NCBI RefSeq assembly: GCF_000447295.1
Contig: NZ_KE650771.1
Span: 1,947,004 to 2,011,003 of the forward strand
Source: Fischerella sp. PCC 9431
GTDB lineage: Bacteria > Cyanobacteriota > Cyanobacteriia > Cyanobacteriales > Nostocaceae
Length of the DNA: 64,000 bases
Reading direction: 5' to 3'
Of this stretch, positions 18,556 to 28,379 are shown one piece after another. A program made the position numbers and the translations under genes. Within the stretch, counting starts at the first letter, position 1, and the number at the start of each line of letters is the position of its first letter. Below the pieces are notes generated by a model that made no database searches, had not been told where the DNA came from, and saw nothing but the letters and a program-made list of their open reading frames with translations.

Positions 18556-18987
18556 AGAAAACTCCTTGTTATGAAAATGGCTATGATTTTTTGAGTTACT
18601 TAAGTCTAATGTTTGCTAATCAAGGTAAAAATTAGGTTAAGAATCGCAGTTGCTATTCAAACTACAGTCTCATATATTACTTTGCTTTTCCTGGTTCAGC
18701 TCAGTTTTTAATTCTTCGTTAAGTATATTTGTTTACTTGAATTATTTAGGCTAATTACAAATGGAAGAAGTATCTAGCACTGGTGCAGCCGATGAAGTTA
18801 TTTGTAAACCCTGCACCCTTCCCTTGTCTCCGTACTCTACAAGAAGCCGCTTGCGCGTCTACGCGAAGCGTCTCCTCTGGAAAATCCCTGATCCCCTCTA
18901 CCCCAAACAAAATTTTTCTACCACAGGTGTGAGACACAATTAACCCAGTATCTGCAACGATCGCGATGGAGATAGACAGGACAACAC
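18556..18987. other. Divergent spacer with interspersed palindromic repeat
   Basis: This 432-bp spacer serves two divergent genes. At about 18847-18877 it contains GCGCGTCTACGCGAAGCGTC, a sequence dispersed in many cyanobacterial genomes, followed by a CCCCTCTACCCC run. A 60-codon frame across it has no homology that I can see and is not called. Confidence 0.45.
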
Positions 18988-20448
18988 ATGGAGATTTGTA
19001 CACCAGACTGGGTTAAACATGCTGTTTTTTATCAAATTTTTCCTGATCGCTTTGCCAAAAGCAAGCAACCACATAAGCGATTGTTACATAATGCGACTTG
19101 GGAAGATTGGGATGCGATCCCTACACTCCAAGGTTACAAAGGAGGAGATCTATGGGGTGTCTTAGAACAGTTAGATTACATTCAAGATTTGGGAATTAAT
19201 GCGATTTACTTTACGCCGATTTTCCAATCTGCAAGTAATCACCGTTATCATACCCACGATTATTATCAAGTTGATCCGATGTTGGGCGGTAATCCGGCTT
19301 TTAAGGAATTGCTAGATGCAGCCCACGCCCGCAATATCAAAATAGTTTTAGATGGAGTATTTAATCATTCGAGCCGTGGGTTTTTCTTTTTCCACGATAT
19401 TTTGGAAAATGGCCCCTATTCGCCTTGGGTGGATTGGTTCAAAATAGAGGGTTGGCCCTTATCGCCTTACAATGGCGAGTTTCCTGCTAACTATGTAGGT
19501 TGGGCTGACAATCGGGCTTTACCAGTATTTAACCACGACAATCCAGAAGTACGTGAGTACATTATGGAAATTGCCGAGTTTTGGATTAAATTTGGCATTG
19601 ATGGTTGGCGGTTAGATGTACCGTTTGAAATTAAAACTCCTGGTTTTTGGCAAGAGTTTCGCGATCGCGTCAAAGCAATTAATCCGGAAGCTTATATTGT
19701 GGGTGAAGTTTGGGGAGATTCCCGCGAATGGTTGGATGGTACACAGTTCGATGGTGTGATGAATTATTTGTTTGCAGCACCAACAATTGCATTTACCGCA
19801 GGCGATCGCGTAGACATGGAACAAGTACAAGATCGTTCCTATCATCCGTATCCACCATTATTTGCAGCTGAATACGCTACCAAAATCCAGGAACTGCTAC
19901 AACTTTACCCTTGGGAAATTCAACTCACCCAATTAAATTTGCTAGCAAGTCACGATACCGCGAGGTTGATTTCTATTGCTGGAGGTGATATTCCCAGTGT
20001 AGAACTAGCGACTCTACTATTACTGACTTTTCCTGGTGCTAGTAGTATTTATTATGGCGATGAAGTAGGTTTACCAGGTCGTCTTGATCCCGATTCTCGG
20101 CGTGGTTTTCCTCTGGAAGCCAATTGGAACCGAGAAATTTTCGACACTCATCGCCAATTAATTGCTCTACGCCATGCTTATCCTTGCTTACGTATCGGAG
20201 ACTACCAACTTTTACATGCCTTCGGACAATTTTACGTATTTGCCCGTAGTTTAAATCAGGAGGAAATTATAGTAGCAGTTAACGCTGGTACTGCATCGGC
20301 AAAAGCAAATATAGATATTAACTTGCATAGCCAACCCAACAAACTTTTATATGGTAACGCTGAGATCGAATGGCACAATCAGGGAGAAAGCAAACAATTA
20401 AGTTTAAATGTTCCTCCCCGCAGTGGTTGTATTTTGGGTATGGTTTAG
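18988..20448 (+). CDS. GH13 alpha-amylase family glycoside hydrolase (neopullulanase/cyclomaltodextrinase-like)
   Basis: A 486-residue (beta/alpha)8-barrel GH13 enzyme without signal peptide, so cytoplasmic. The four conserved regions are present: DGVFNHSS; GWRLDVP with nucleophile Asp210; IVGEVW with acid/base Glu240; and LLASHDTAR with Asp323. YQIFPDRFA and the short substrate loop resemble neopullulanase/cyclomaltodextrinase-type enzymes, but the usual N-terminal CBM34 domain is missing. It probably hydrolyses glycogen-derived maltodextrins. It is not next to other glycogen genes; two intrinsic terminator-like hairpins follow. Confidence 0.87.
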   Translation: MEICTPDWVKHAVFYQIFPDRFAKSKQPHKRLLHNATWEDWDAIPTLQGYKGGDLWGVLEQLDYIQDLGINAIYFTPIFQSASNHRYHTHDYYQVDPMLGGNPAFKELLDAAHARNIKIVLDGVFNHSSRGFFFFHDILENGPYSPWVDWFKIEGWPLSPYNGEFPANYVGWADNRALPVFNHDNPEVREYIMEIAEFWIKFGIDGWRLDVPFEIKTPGFWQEFRDRVKAINPEAYIVGEVWGDSREWLDGTQFDGVMNYLFAAPTIAFTAGDRVDMEQVQDRSYHPYPPLFAAEYATKIQELLQLYPWEIQLTQLNLLASHDTARLISIAGGDIPSVELATLLLLTFPGASSIYYGDEVGLPGRLDPDSRRGFPLEANWNREIFDTHRQLIALRHAYPCLRIGDYQLLHAFGQFYVFARSLNQEEIIVAVNAGTASAKANIDINLHSQPNKLLYGNAEIEWHNQGESKQLSLNVPPRSGCILGMV

Positions 20449-20508
20449 GCTAATCATTGAGATCGCCTTGGGATAAATTCCAAGGCTAATTGCATAAATC
20501 TACTTTAG

Positions 20509-20545
20509 TAGACTGACTAAAAGCTTAGTTAGTCTAGTCATTTTT
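20509..20545 (+). terminator. Terminator-like hairpin after amylase gene
   Basis: TAGACTGACTAA pairs with TTAGTTAGTCTA (one wobble) across an AAGC loop and is followed by a short T-run (20541-20545). It lies 60 bases after the stop of the GH13 gene. Confidence 0.6.
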
Positions 20546-20564
20546 GAGATGAGTTTTGCTATCA

Positions 20565-20593
20565 GCCTGCAATTTAACGCAGGCTATTTTTTT
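20565..20593 (+). terminator. Intrinsic terminator
   Basis: A GCCTGC/GCAGGC stem with an 8-base loop is followed directly by TATTTTTTT. This classic intrinsic terminator, in the plus direction, should end GH13 transcripts before the convergent fasciclin gene. Confidence 0.75.
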
Positions 20594-20601
20594 CCAATTT
20601 T

Positions 20602-21021
20602 CTATTCTGCCACAACTAGTGCAGGCATCAAAACTTGATCAATAATATGGATAACGCCATTGTCAGCCAAAATATCTGTTTTGAGAATATTGGCGTTATT
20701 GACCTGTAATTTATTATCAACTGATGCGATCGCCACCACCGATCCTTCTACTGTCTGTACTTCATCAATTTGCGCCAAATCATCAGATCTGATATCTCCA
20801 AAAGCAGCATGATAAGCAACAATTCTCTTCAACTTTGGAATATTTACTAACAAAGCATCTAATATTCCTTCTGGAAGATTCGCAAAAGCATCATCAGTGG
20901 GTGCAAAAAGTGTATAAGGGCCTTCACTTTTAAAAGTCTCTAATAATCCACTGGCTTCAACAGCTTTGATTAGGGTATTGAAATTACCTGTATGAACAGC
21001 AGTCTCTACAATATCAGCCAT
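20602..21021 (-). CDS. Fasciclin (FAS1) domain protein
   Basis: A 139-residue single FAS1 domain. The H1 box (GPYTLFAPTDDAFANLP) and the H2-like end (NGVIHIIDQVLMP) are both clear, as is the central YH motif. FAS1 proteins mediate adhesion or ligand binding, usually outside the cell, but no signal peptide is evident here, which is common in short cyanobacterial members. It is transcribed alone, convergent with the amylase gene and divergent from the hydantoinase gene. Confidence 0.9.
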   Translation of the reverse strand: MADIVETAVHTGNFNTLIKAVEASGLLETFKSEGPYTLFAPTDDAFANLPEGILDALLVNIPKLKRIVAYHAAFGDIRSDDLAQIDEVQTVEGSVVAIASVDNKLQVNNANILKTDILADNGVIHIIDQVLMPALVVAE

Positions 21022-21182
21022 GAGGTTTTTACTTCGTTAAATTTGTTTTATAAGTCACTTATAAAATGAGTAAATAGTTGTCAACCTCTATCAAGGGATA
21101 TGTAATTAAATAACTATTTAAAGTAGAAACACTCTCAATTCAACTGCTATCCTACTTCTAGACCATTAACAAATGACTAATT

Positions 21183-23303
21183 ATGTTAAAAGTCTTTGCC
21201 GATCGCGGTGGTACATTTACAGATATTGTTGCGGTTACTGATAATCAAGTCATCATAGACAGACTTTCACAACACCAGGAACGTTTTTTAATTGTTCCTC
21301 TTCCAAATCAACAATATATTATAGTTTACAAACTCCTCTCGGAAAATCCCGAACAATATCAAGATGCAGTAATTCAGGGTATTCGAGATATTATCGGGCT
21401 TTCTCGTGATCAAAGCATCCCATCAGAGGGTATTGAAGTAGTAAAAATGGGAACAACAGTAGCCACAAATGCTTTGTTAGAAAGACATGGCGATCGCGTT
21501 GTGCTGCTGATTACCAAAGGTTTTAAAGATGCATTGCGAATCGGCTACCAAAATCGCCCTCACATCTTCGCCCGACATATCATCTTACCCACAATGCTTT
21601 ATGAGCAGGTAATTGAGGTAGACGAACGCTATGATGCTAAAGGTAACGAATTAACTCCCGTTAATATTGAACAGGTTAAAACAGACTTACAAACAGCTTA
21701 TAACATAGGCATTCGTAGTTGTGCCATTGTATTTATGCATGGCGATCGCTATCCCAATCATGAACAACAAGTTGCCCAAATTGCCGAGGAAATTGGTTTA
21801 ACGCAGATATCTGTATCCCACCAAGTTAGTCCTTTAATGAAACTGGTTAGTCGTGGCGATACAACGGTCGTCGATGCATATTTAACTCCGATTTTGCGGC
21901 GCTATGTCAACCAAGTAGCTAGTCAGTTACCTGGCGTCAGATTAATGTTTATGAAGTCGGATGGTGGATTAACCGACGCACAACAATTTCAAGGCAAAGA
22001 TAGTATTTTAAGTGGTCCGGCTGGTGGTATTGTTGGCGCAGTTCAAACTAGCAAAAGAGCAGGTTTTGACTTAGTTATCACCTTTGATATGGGCGGAACA
22101 AGTACAGATGTTGCCCACTTTAAAGGAGAATACGAACGTCAACTAGAATCAGAAATTGCTGGCGCCCGGATGCGAGTTCCCGTATTAGCAATTAATACTA
22201 TTGCTGCTGGCGGTGGTTCAATTTTGTTTTTTAATGGTTCGAGTTATCGTGTCGGACCAGAATCGGCGGGATCAAATCCAGGCCCTGCTTGTTACCGTCG
22301 TGGTGGCCCGTTAGCTGTCACCGATGCGAATGTCATGTTAGGCAAAATTCACCCCCAATATTTTCCCTCTGTGTTTGGGGCTGATGGCAATTTACCTTTA
22401 GATAAAGATATTGTCGTTCAAAAATTTACTCAATTAGCTGAAGATGTCAAAAATACTACAAATGACACCCGTACTCCCGAACAAGTAGCCGCCGGATTTA
22501 TTGCGATCGCTGTCGAGAATATGGCAAACGCAATTAAAAAAATCAGTCTCCAACGAGGTTATGATGTCACTCGATACGTGCTTTGTTGTTTTGGTGGTGC
22601 AGGTGGTCAAGTTGCTTGCTTAATCGCCGATACTTTGGGAATGAAAAAAATATTTTTGCATCCTTACGCGGGAGTACTTTCAGCTTATGGTATGGGATTA
22701 GCTGATGTGAGAGCAATCAGAGAAAGCGGAGTAGAACAGTCTCTTACCCAAGAATTAGTCCCACAATTACAACAATTAATGCAAGTTTTAGAAAGCCAGG
22801 CTAGACAAGAATTACCTCTTTCTACTAATAGCACAGATGGAATTAAAGCAAGCAACGAAGAGGAAATAGTCCGAAAAATTAACTTGAAATATGAAGGGAG
22901 TAACTCTATTTTGACTATTAATTTTGCCTCAGATGTAGCAGTGATGCGGCAAGAATTTGAGGTAGAACATAAATCTCGCTATGGTTTTATTCAAATCGAA
23001 AAAACCTTAATAGTTGAATCCGCTTCAGTAGAAGTTATTCAGAAAATGGATACTCCTGAAGAACCATTAATTACTCGTACTCGTCCTAAAAATCAACCTT
23101 CCGCATCTGTTGAGATAGTACAAATGTTTACTGCTGACCAATGGCATGATACCCCAGTTTATCGACGAGAAGATTTACAATCAGAAGATCATATCAATGG
23201 GCCAGCAATCATTGTCGAAAAAATCAGCACAATTGTAGTTGAACCTGAATGGCAAGCAAGCTTAACTGAACGTAATCATTTAGTGTTGCAACGTGTTAAT
23301 TAG
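21183..23303 (+). CDS. hyuA: Hydantoinase/oxoprolinase subunit A (HyuA/OPLAH N-terminal type)
   Basis: A 706-residue ATP-binding subunit. The phosphate-binding motif FADRGGTFTDIVAV lies at the N-terminus (hydantoinase_N), and the central ATPase core has ITFDMGGTSTDVAHF, GGGSILFF and SAGSNPGPACYRRGG. The family couples ATP hydrolysis to opening of 5-oxoproline, hydantoin or related rings, together with a B subunit. That partner is encoded at 25028, separated by two unrelated genes. Substrate cannot be told from sequence; 5-oxoproline (glutathione recycling) is the most general guess. Confidence 0.85.
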   Translation: MLKVFADRGGTFTDIVAVTDNQVIIDRLSQHQERFLIVPLPNQQYIIVYKLLSENPEQYQDAVIQGIRDIIGLSRDQSIPSEGIEVVKMGTTVATNALLERHGDRVVLLITKGFKDALRIGYQNRPHIFARHIILPTMLYEQVIEVDERYDAKGNELTPVNIEQVKTDLQTAYNIGIRSCAIVFMHGDRYPNHEQQVAQIAEEIGLTQISVSHQVSPLMKLVSRGDTTVVDAYLTPILRRYVNQVASQLPGVRLMFMKSDGGLTDAQQFQGKDSILSGPAGGIVGAVQTSKRAGFDLVITFDMGGTSTDVAHFKGEYERQLESEIAGARMRVPVLAINTIAAGGGSILFFNGSSYRVGPESAGSNPGPACYRRGGPLAVTDANVMLGKIHPQYFPSVFGADGNLPLDKDIVVQKFTQLAEDVKNTTNDTRTPEQVAAGFIAIAVENMANAIKKISLQRGYDVTRYVLCCFGGAGGQVACLIADTLGMKKIFLHPYAGVLSAYGMGLADVRAIRESGVEQSLTQELVPQLQQLMQVLESQARQELPLSTNSTDGIKASNEEEIVRKINLKYEGSNSILTINFASDVAVMRQEFEVEHKSRYGFIQIEKTLIVESASVEVIQKMDTPEEPLITRTRPKNQPSASVEIVQMFTADQWHDTPVYRREDLQSEDHINGPAIIVEKISTIVVEPEWQASLTERNHLVLQRVN

Positions 23304-23585
23304 GATTAATTTAGTGATCAATACTTGATTTTCAATACATAGAGCAAAACTATTTAGATTAAATTAAGTATTAGAGGTTATTTATCAAGTAAAAAGAAAA
23401 TCAATGTAGGGGAGCCAGTACGTTGCTTTAGTTCCCAAAGTTGTAGCAATTGGCGTTGCATTAGGCGCGTATTTTAATCTCATTTTTCATGAAACCGCTT
23501 TTTGCCTACTCTACTTATATATTTACTTTATAAATACTCTCTTCGCCTCATTTCCAGCTAATTCAGCTAAAAGACGAGATTAAAT

Positions 23586-24317
23586 ATGAGTTTAGATCAT
23601 CAGCCGAAACATATATCTTTTGATGACTACGAAGCTTTTGCAGAAGCTTACGTGAAGATTACAGAGTCTAATTCTCACAATGCTTACTATGAAAGACCAG
23701 CGATGTTTTCTCTTTTACCAAATGTCAAATTTAAGCGAGTATTGGATGCTGGTTGTGCAGGTGGAGTATATTCCGAATGGTTGATTAACCATAGTGCTGA
23801 TGTTGTCGCTATTGACATCAATAAGAAGATGGTACAGTTGACTAGACAAAGGCTACAAAATCGGGGTCAAGTTCACCAAGCTGATCTAAATAAATCCCTT
23901 GATTTTTTAGATGATCATTCATTTGATATAGTCTTAAGCTCATTAACTCTCCATTATTTAAAAGATTGGGAAAGTGTTTTCAAAGAATTTCACCGCATTC
24001 TATTACCTCAAGGATTACTATTGTTTTCGACTCATCATCCTTTCATGGATTTCCAATTTTTTGAAAAAGCTGATTATTTTGCCACAGAACTCATAGAAGA
24101 CTCTTGGCAAAGCTTTGGTAACACACCTGTGCGCGTACGCTTTTATCGCCGTCCATTAAGTGCAATGACTTCCGCACTCAATAATACAGGATTTGTCATC
24201 AAAAAAATTGTTGAACCACGCCCTACCGAAGAGTGTAAACTACTCTATCCTCAAGACTATGAAAAACTCTCAACCAAACCTTGGTTTCTCATTATCCTTG
24301 CTCAGAAGGAATATTGA
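23586..24317 (+). CDS. Class I SAM-dependent methyltransferase
   Basis: A 243-residue methyltransferase with the SAM-binding motif I VLDAGCAGGVYSEWL, an acidic residue at the end of beta2 (VVAIDINKKM), and motif III-like SFDIVLSSLTLHYLKDW. These place it in the UbiE/Methyltransf_11 group of small-molecule methyltransferases. The substrate is unknown. It lies between the two hydantoinase/oxoprolinase subunit genes and 90 bases upstream of a dual-specificity phosphatase, so it may share their transcript. Confidence 0.85.
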   Translation: MSLDHQPKHISFDDYEAFAEAYVKITESNSHNAYYERPAMFSLLPNVKFKRVLDAGCAGGVYSEWLINHSADVVAIDINKKMVQLTRQRLQNRGQVHQADLNKSLDFLDDHSFDIVLSSLTLHYLKDWESVFKEFHRILLPQGLLLFSTHHPFMDFQFFEKADYFATELIEDSWQSFGNTPVRVRFYRRPLSAMTSALNNTGFVIKKIVEPRPTEECKLLYPQDYEKLSTKPWFLIILAQKEY

Positions 24318-24406
24318 TCCTAGTGGTTCATAGCAAAATTTTTGATAGGTTTGTAGTAAGCACTTTAGTGCTTAAATATCATAAATTTAGTTTCAATAAA
24401 AACAAT

Positions 24407-24952
24407 ATGTACAACTTTGCTGCGGCTTGTGAAACTGAAACAATTGTATTTGGTTCTGCACGGCCTGGATACAGTAATGATCGAGTCAAGCAGTGGATTG
24501 AGTTTATGCAGAGTCAAAACATTAAACGTGTTTGCTGTTTGCTTCCTCAAACTCAGCTAACTCGTTATTCAAATTTACTTCAAGTCTATCGACAAAAATT
24601 TGGACTTGAGCAAGTTTGTTGGACACCGATCACAGATTTTCAACTGAGCGATCGCACAACCCTAACCCAGCAAATTTTACCCTTCTTAGCAGTTGCAAAT
24701 CAACGAAATGAGAAAGTAGTAGTTCATTGTTCTGGTGGAATTGGACGTACAGGACACATCTTAGCTGCTTGGTTAGTTAGTAAACGTGGGTTCTCAAATC
24801 AACAAGCGATCGCAGCAGTAAAACAAACTGGAAAAAATCCTTATGAAGCAGCAATTGCTGGTATCTTTAAAGGTCGAAATCCCTGGAAAGTTGTTGCGGA
24901 ACTAAACGCACTTTTAGATGATTGTCGTTATGCTGGAGAAACTTTAGTCTAG
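24407..24952 (+). CDS. Dual-specificity phosphatase family protein
   Basis: A 181-residue phosphatase taken from the ATG at 24407; the frame is open further upstream but overlaps the methyltransferase gene without homology. The Cys-based signature HCSGGIGRTG has its nucleophile at Cys108, with a WITDFQL-like general-acid Asp region before it. This is the tyrosine/dual-specificity class also found acting on phospholipids or nucleotides in cyanobacteria. Its substrate is unknown. It lies between the methyltransferase and HyuB genes. Confidence 0.82.
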   Translation: MYNFAAACETETIVFGSARPGYSNDRVKQWIEFMQSQNIKRVCCLLPQTQLTRYSNLLQVYRQKFGLEQVCWTPITDFQLSDRTTLTQQILPFLAVANQRNEKVVVHCSGGIGRTGHILAAWLVSKRGFSNQQAIAAVKQTGKNPYEAAIAGIFKGRNPWKVVAELNALLDDCRYAGETLV

Positions 24953-25027
24953 TTTGAGCCAGATAACCAACCCATACTCTACTCTCTCCATTCTCTGCGT
25001 CTCTGTGGTTTTTTCTAAATAAAATTT

Positions 25028-26578
25028 ATGTACAACACTACTCAACCCGACCCCGTTTCCCTTGAAATCTTCAAAAACCTCTATCAATTTATTGCAGAAC
25101 AAATGGGAATTGTTCTGCAAAACACAGCAGCATCAGTAAATATTAAAGAACGTCTAGATTTCTCCTGCGCTATTTTTGATGCTTCAGGATTACTAGTTGC
25201 TAATGCCCCTCATATTCCTGTACATTTAGGCTCAATGAGTGAAAGTATTCGTAGTTTAATTAATGATCAAAGCGACACTCTCAAACCAGGAAATGTGTAC
25301 TTATCCAATAATCCTTACAATGGCGGAACCCATCTCCCTGATGTCACAGCAATTACTCCTGTTTTTGATGAAAACGAAAAACAAATTATTTTCTATGTAG
25401 CTTCCCGTGGACACCAAGCCGATATCGGAGGAATTACTCCTGGTTCGATGCCTCCTCATAGTACCACAGTCGAAGAAGAAGGAATTATCTTTGATAATTT
25501 TCTCTTAGTTGAGCAAGGCAATTTTCGAGAAACTCAAGTACGAGAAATACTCTTAAGTCACCGCTATCCTGCTCGTAATCCTAACCAAAATATCGCTGAT
25601 TTTAAAGCACAAATAGCTGCCAATGAAAGAGGAGTACAAGAACTGCGGAAAATGGTTTCTCAATATGGACTCGAAACAGTCCAAGCTTATATGAAATTTG
25701 TTCAAGATAATGCCGAAGAATCAGTGAGAAGAGCAATTGATGTTCTCAAAGATGGCTCATTTATTTACGAAATGGATAATGGCGCACGCATTCAAGTAAA
25801 AGTCACAATCAACCAAGAAAAACGTAGCGCGACTATTGATTTTACAGGCACATCTGGACAATTAAATACTAACTTTAATGCTCCTAAAGCCGTCACCCAG
25901 GCAGCAGTTTTATATGTCTTTCGGACTCTCGTCGATGATAGCATACCCTTGAATGCTGGCTGTCTGAAACCACTAGAAATAATTATTCCTGCTGGCTGTA
26001 TGCTCAACCCAACCTATCCAGCAGCAGTAGTAGCTGGAAATGTAGAAACATCCCAAGCCATTGTCGATGCTTTGTATGGTGCTTTGGGTGTCATGGCTGC
26101 TTCTCAGGGAACGATGAATAATTTCACTTTTGGTAATGACCGCTATCAATATTATGAAACGATCTGCGGTGGTGCTGGCGCAGGGATTAATTTTGATGGT
26201 ACTGATGCAGTTCATACTCACATGACTAACTCCCGGTTGACCGATCCGGAAGTTTTAGAAACTCGCTATCCTGTTTTAGTAGAAAGCTTTAGTTTGCGTC
26301 CCGATAGCGGTGGTCAAGGAAAACACTCAGGTGGAGATGGCGTCATCCGTCGTATCAAATTTTTAGAATCGATGACAGCTAATATCCTCTCTGGACATCG
26401 AGTGATTCCTCCCTTTGGGTTAAATGGTGGAGAAGCAGGACAAGTAGGATGCAACTGGATACAACGTCAAGATGGAACCCAAGAGAATTTAGATAGCACA
26501 GCGACGGTGGAAATGGAACCAGGAGATGTTTTTATTATCGAAACCCCTGGTGGGGGAGGATTTGGGCAAAAAAGTTAA
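25028..26578 (+). CDS. hyuB: Hydantoinase/oxoprolinase subunit B (HyuB type)
   Basis: A 516-residue HyuB family protein. Conserved stretches include [45 protein letters not shown], the [18 protein letters not shown] region, and a Gly-rich end (TPGGGGFG). With the A subunit it forms an ATP-dependent ring-opening amidohydrolase (5-oxoprolinase, N-methylhydantoinase or related). The usual adjacent A-B arrangement is broken by a methyltransferase and a phosphatase gene. An upstream spacer of 75 bases keeps all four genes in one direction. Confidence 0.87.
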   Translation: MYNTTQPDPVSLEIFKNLYQFIAEQMGIVLQNTAASVNIKERLDFSCAIFDASGLLVANAPHIPVHLGSMSESIRSLINDQSDTLKPGNVYLSNNPYNGGTHLPDVTAITPVFDENEKQIIFYVASRGHQADIGGITPGSMPPHSTTVEEEGIIFDNFLLVEQGNFRETQVREILLSHRYPARNPNQNIADFKAQIAANERGVQELRKMVSQYGLETVQAYMKFVQDNAEESVRRAIDVLKDGSFIYEMDNGARIQVKVTINQEKRSATIDFTGTSGQLNTNFNAPKAVTQAAVLYVFRTLVDDSIPLNAGCLKPLEIIIPAGCMLNPTYPAAVVAGNVETSQAIVDALYGALGVMAASQGTMNNFTFGNDRYQYYETICGGAGAGINFDGTDAVHTHMTNSRLTDPEVLETRYPVLVESFSLRPDSGGQGKHSGGDGVIRRIKFLESMTANILSGHRVIPPFGLNGGEAGQVGCNWIQRQDGTQENLDSTATVEMEPGDVFIIETPGGGGFGQKS

Positions 26579-26663
26579 GAGTTAAAAATTAGATATATCT
26601 GCAAATGAGTATCAAAGTCTTGTACAGCAAAGTTTAAAACCTAATTGTTGGATCAGTCTATTA

Positions 26664-26760
26664 GGAGTTACCACCTGATCACCAACAGAAAATCTATTTG
26701 TATCCATTGCTGCTAATATGTGTGCATTGGTATTCGATTTTCAGGTCAAAAGGTAACTCC
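26664..26760. repeat. 97-bp sequence bounded by GGAGTTACC inverted repeats
   Basis: GGAGTTACC (26664-26672) and GGTAACTCC (26752-26760) are perfect inverted ends; just inside them CCTGA and TCAGG also match. The interior is non-coding. It may be a tiny palindromic element or a structured RNA leader or trailer in the 334-base spacer after hyuB. Confidence 0.5.
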
Positions 26761-26912
26761 AAATTCTTGAACCATAAACTAATTTATTAATTATTAGTAT
26801 TTATTTACATACTTCTGAGAATCTATTTCAGTTTGTAACTATTTGCCTATATCCTTATATATATTCCTTTAGACTGATCTAAAACAGAGAAAATTTTTCA
26901 GGATAAAGAAAA

Positions 26913-27233
26913 ATGCCTTCGGTAAACTTTATTTGTCATAATTTTTTTGTTGCTGTTTCTTTTGTAGCTTGTATTATTGGTTTGTTTTTACTGTGGGATA
27001 ACAAACAGCAAAAAGATGATGCAGATGCAACAGAGGTAATTTTATTTAGAATGACCTTTTGTTATTGGTTAGTTTACTGTGTTGCTTTTGGGATTGAAAA
27101 ATTAGTATTTCCTCACTGGGAAGCCATACATATGACTTTGAGGATTACAACAGCTTTGTCATATTTTTTAACATTCTCATGTATTATTAGTCTGCCTCTA
27201 CACAAGTTTGCAGTCCACCAAGTTGAGGAATAG
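26913..27233 (+). CDS. Small membrane protein of unknown function
   Basis: A 106-residue protein that I do not recognise. Three hydrophobic segments (about residues 10-28, 47-62 and 75-97) suggest a small polytopic inner-membrane protein; the loop between the first two is charged (DNKQQKDDADA). A CAGGA stretch 9 bases upstream of the ATG supports the start. It stands alone after a 334-base spacer and is followed by hairpin-rich non-coding DNA. Its presence beside the TetR-petD region may be chance. Confidence 0.55.
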   Translation: MPSVNFICHNFFVAVSFVACIIGLFLLWDNKQQKDDADATEVILFRMTFCYWLVYCVAFGIEKLVFPHWEAIHMTLRITTALSYFLTFSCIISLPLHKFAVHQVEE

Positions 27234-27288
27234 TGATTTGTCTCCCCGTAGACTAGAAGTCTGTTGCTCTAAAAATGAAGTCAGCTTT

Positions 27289-27310
27289 CACAGACTCATT
27301 GTAGTCTGTG
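27289..27310. repeat. Perfect hairpin CACAGACT/AGTCTGTG
   Basis: An 8-bp perfect stem with a 6-base loop lies in the spacer between the small membrane protein and the TetR gene. Without a T-tract, its role is unclear. Confidence 0.45.
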
Positions 27311-27330
27311 TAGAGCGGCTATGTTTGTGT

Positions 27331-27383
27331 AGCCAGACCAGTGCTTTGCGGGGTTTTCCCCGTTGTATCATCTGGCTATTTTT
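27331..27383 (+). terminator. Two-tier hairpin with T-tract
   Basis: An outer stem AGCCAGA/TCTGGCT (27331-27337, 27371-27377) encloses an inner stem CGGGG-TTTT-CCCCG (27349-27362). It is followed by ATTTTT, which makes a plausible terminator for the small membrane protein gene. The same form is frequent in dispersed cyanobacterial palindromes. Confidence 0.5.
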
Positions 27384-27517
27384 CAAAAATAGAGACTTGT
27401 AAAACATAATTACCTCGCACCCTTCAAAGGGTGAGAGGGAATACTTTGGTTTTTATACGCAGACTTACTTAACTATCTTGTTAAAAAATATCCGGATAAT
27501 GTATTGCGGCACTTATT

Positions 27518-28114
27518 TTACCTTGCTTTCATTCCATTAGTAACAAGTATGGAAGCAGCTTTGCGAGCAGATTCCAGCGCTGCAATACCAGCAGATTTAC
27601 CTTGCAAGTTTGCAATCATAGTACAGCCTCCAATTAAAAGTATCACATATTGTGTAAACTCTTGATAGTTATGAATTCTAGCTTCCTCACTCAATCTCAA
27701 CAGAAAGCTATAAGATGCAGTCATAGGTTCAATACAAAACTCGAGTGCTGGATGATTGGTACTCGCTAGTTCAGCAGCAGTAGTACTAAAAGGACATTTC
27801 TGAAAATCAGAATTACTAAACCACTCTTCCATGACATCAAAAATGGCAAGAAGTCGTTCTACCGGAGTTCCTTCACGTTTATTCATCGATTCTCTAAACC
27901 AATGTTGCCACTCTTCAGAGCGATAACGCATAACCTCCACAATTAGCTGATCTTTTGATGGGAAATACTTGTAGAGAGTCATTTTGGCAACTTCAGATGT
28001 AGCAGCTATCTCATTGACACCGACATTATGGACACCTTTACGATAAAAAAGATCCGCAGCAGTAATCAAAACTTTTTTCTTTAAATCGCTGGTCTTAAGA
28101 TTCATAAATTTCAA
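27518..28114 (-). CDS. TetR/AcrR family transcriptional regulator
   Basis: A 198-residue TetR-type repressor. The DNA-binding domain fills residues 8-60, with ITAADLFYRKGVHNVGVNEI, then helix-turn-helix SEVAKMTLYKYFPSKDQLI. The C-terminal ligand-binding domain is of the AcrR type and includes Cys residues (KCPFST), as in several stress or drug-sensing members. The start could also be the ATG at 28105. It is divergent from the orphan petD and lies next to an isonitrile cluster with an RND pump, so regulation of petD or of the cluster by its product is a reasonable inference. Confidence 0.87.
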   Translation of the reverse strand: MKFMNLKTSDLKKKVLITAADLFYRKGVHNVGVNEIAATSEVAKMTLYKYFPSKDQLIVEVMRYRSEEWQHWFRESMNKREGTPVERLLAIFDVMEEWFSNSDFQKCPFSTTAAELASTNHPALEFCIEPMTASYSFLLRLSEEARIHNYQEFTQYVILLIGGCTMIANLQGKSAGIAALESARKAASILVTNGMKAR

Positions 28115-28198
28115 CTATTTACTTATACTACAAAAATTAATTTTTGTTAACTAAAATATTAACTTGCATTTAGACAGACTTGTATGTATATTTATATT

Positions 28199-28236
28199 GA
28201 GGTAAAAACAAGCATATATGAGGTAAGAACAAGCAT
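28199..28236 (+). promoter_or_regulatory. Two direct repeats phased by 21 bp in the tetR-petD divergent spacer
   Basis: GAGGTAAAAACAAGCAT (28199-28215) and GAGGTAAGAACAAGCAT (28220-28236) match at 16 of 17 positions and start 21 bp apart, about two helical turns. The second copy also has a near-inverse just downstream (TTTTTCTTGCCT). This phasing on one face of the helix is what paired operator sites show. The binding protein is inferred, not known; the TetR protein is the obvious candidate. Confidence 0.5.
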
Positions 28237-28379
28237 GTTTTTCTTGCCTACGTTGTTGTTTGTCTTAACCATAATAGATTGCCGACTAATAATTTTAGTC
28301 AGCTAAATTTATGTAGCTAGTCATGGCAAACACATCCAGATTGAAAGTTTTCCTCTAACAGATTTAAACATTAGTAACT

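Noticed and set aside
18761-18943. 60-codon plus-strand frame
   Set aside because: It spans a dispersed cyanobacterial repeat and has no protein features.
27208-27402. 64-codon frame after the small membrane protein
   Set aside because: It covers hairpin-rich non-coding DNA and overlaps the stop of the upstream gene.
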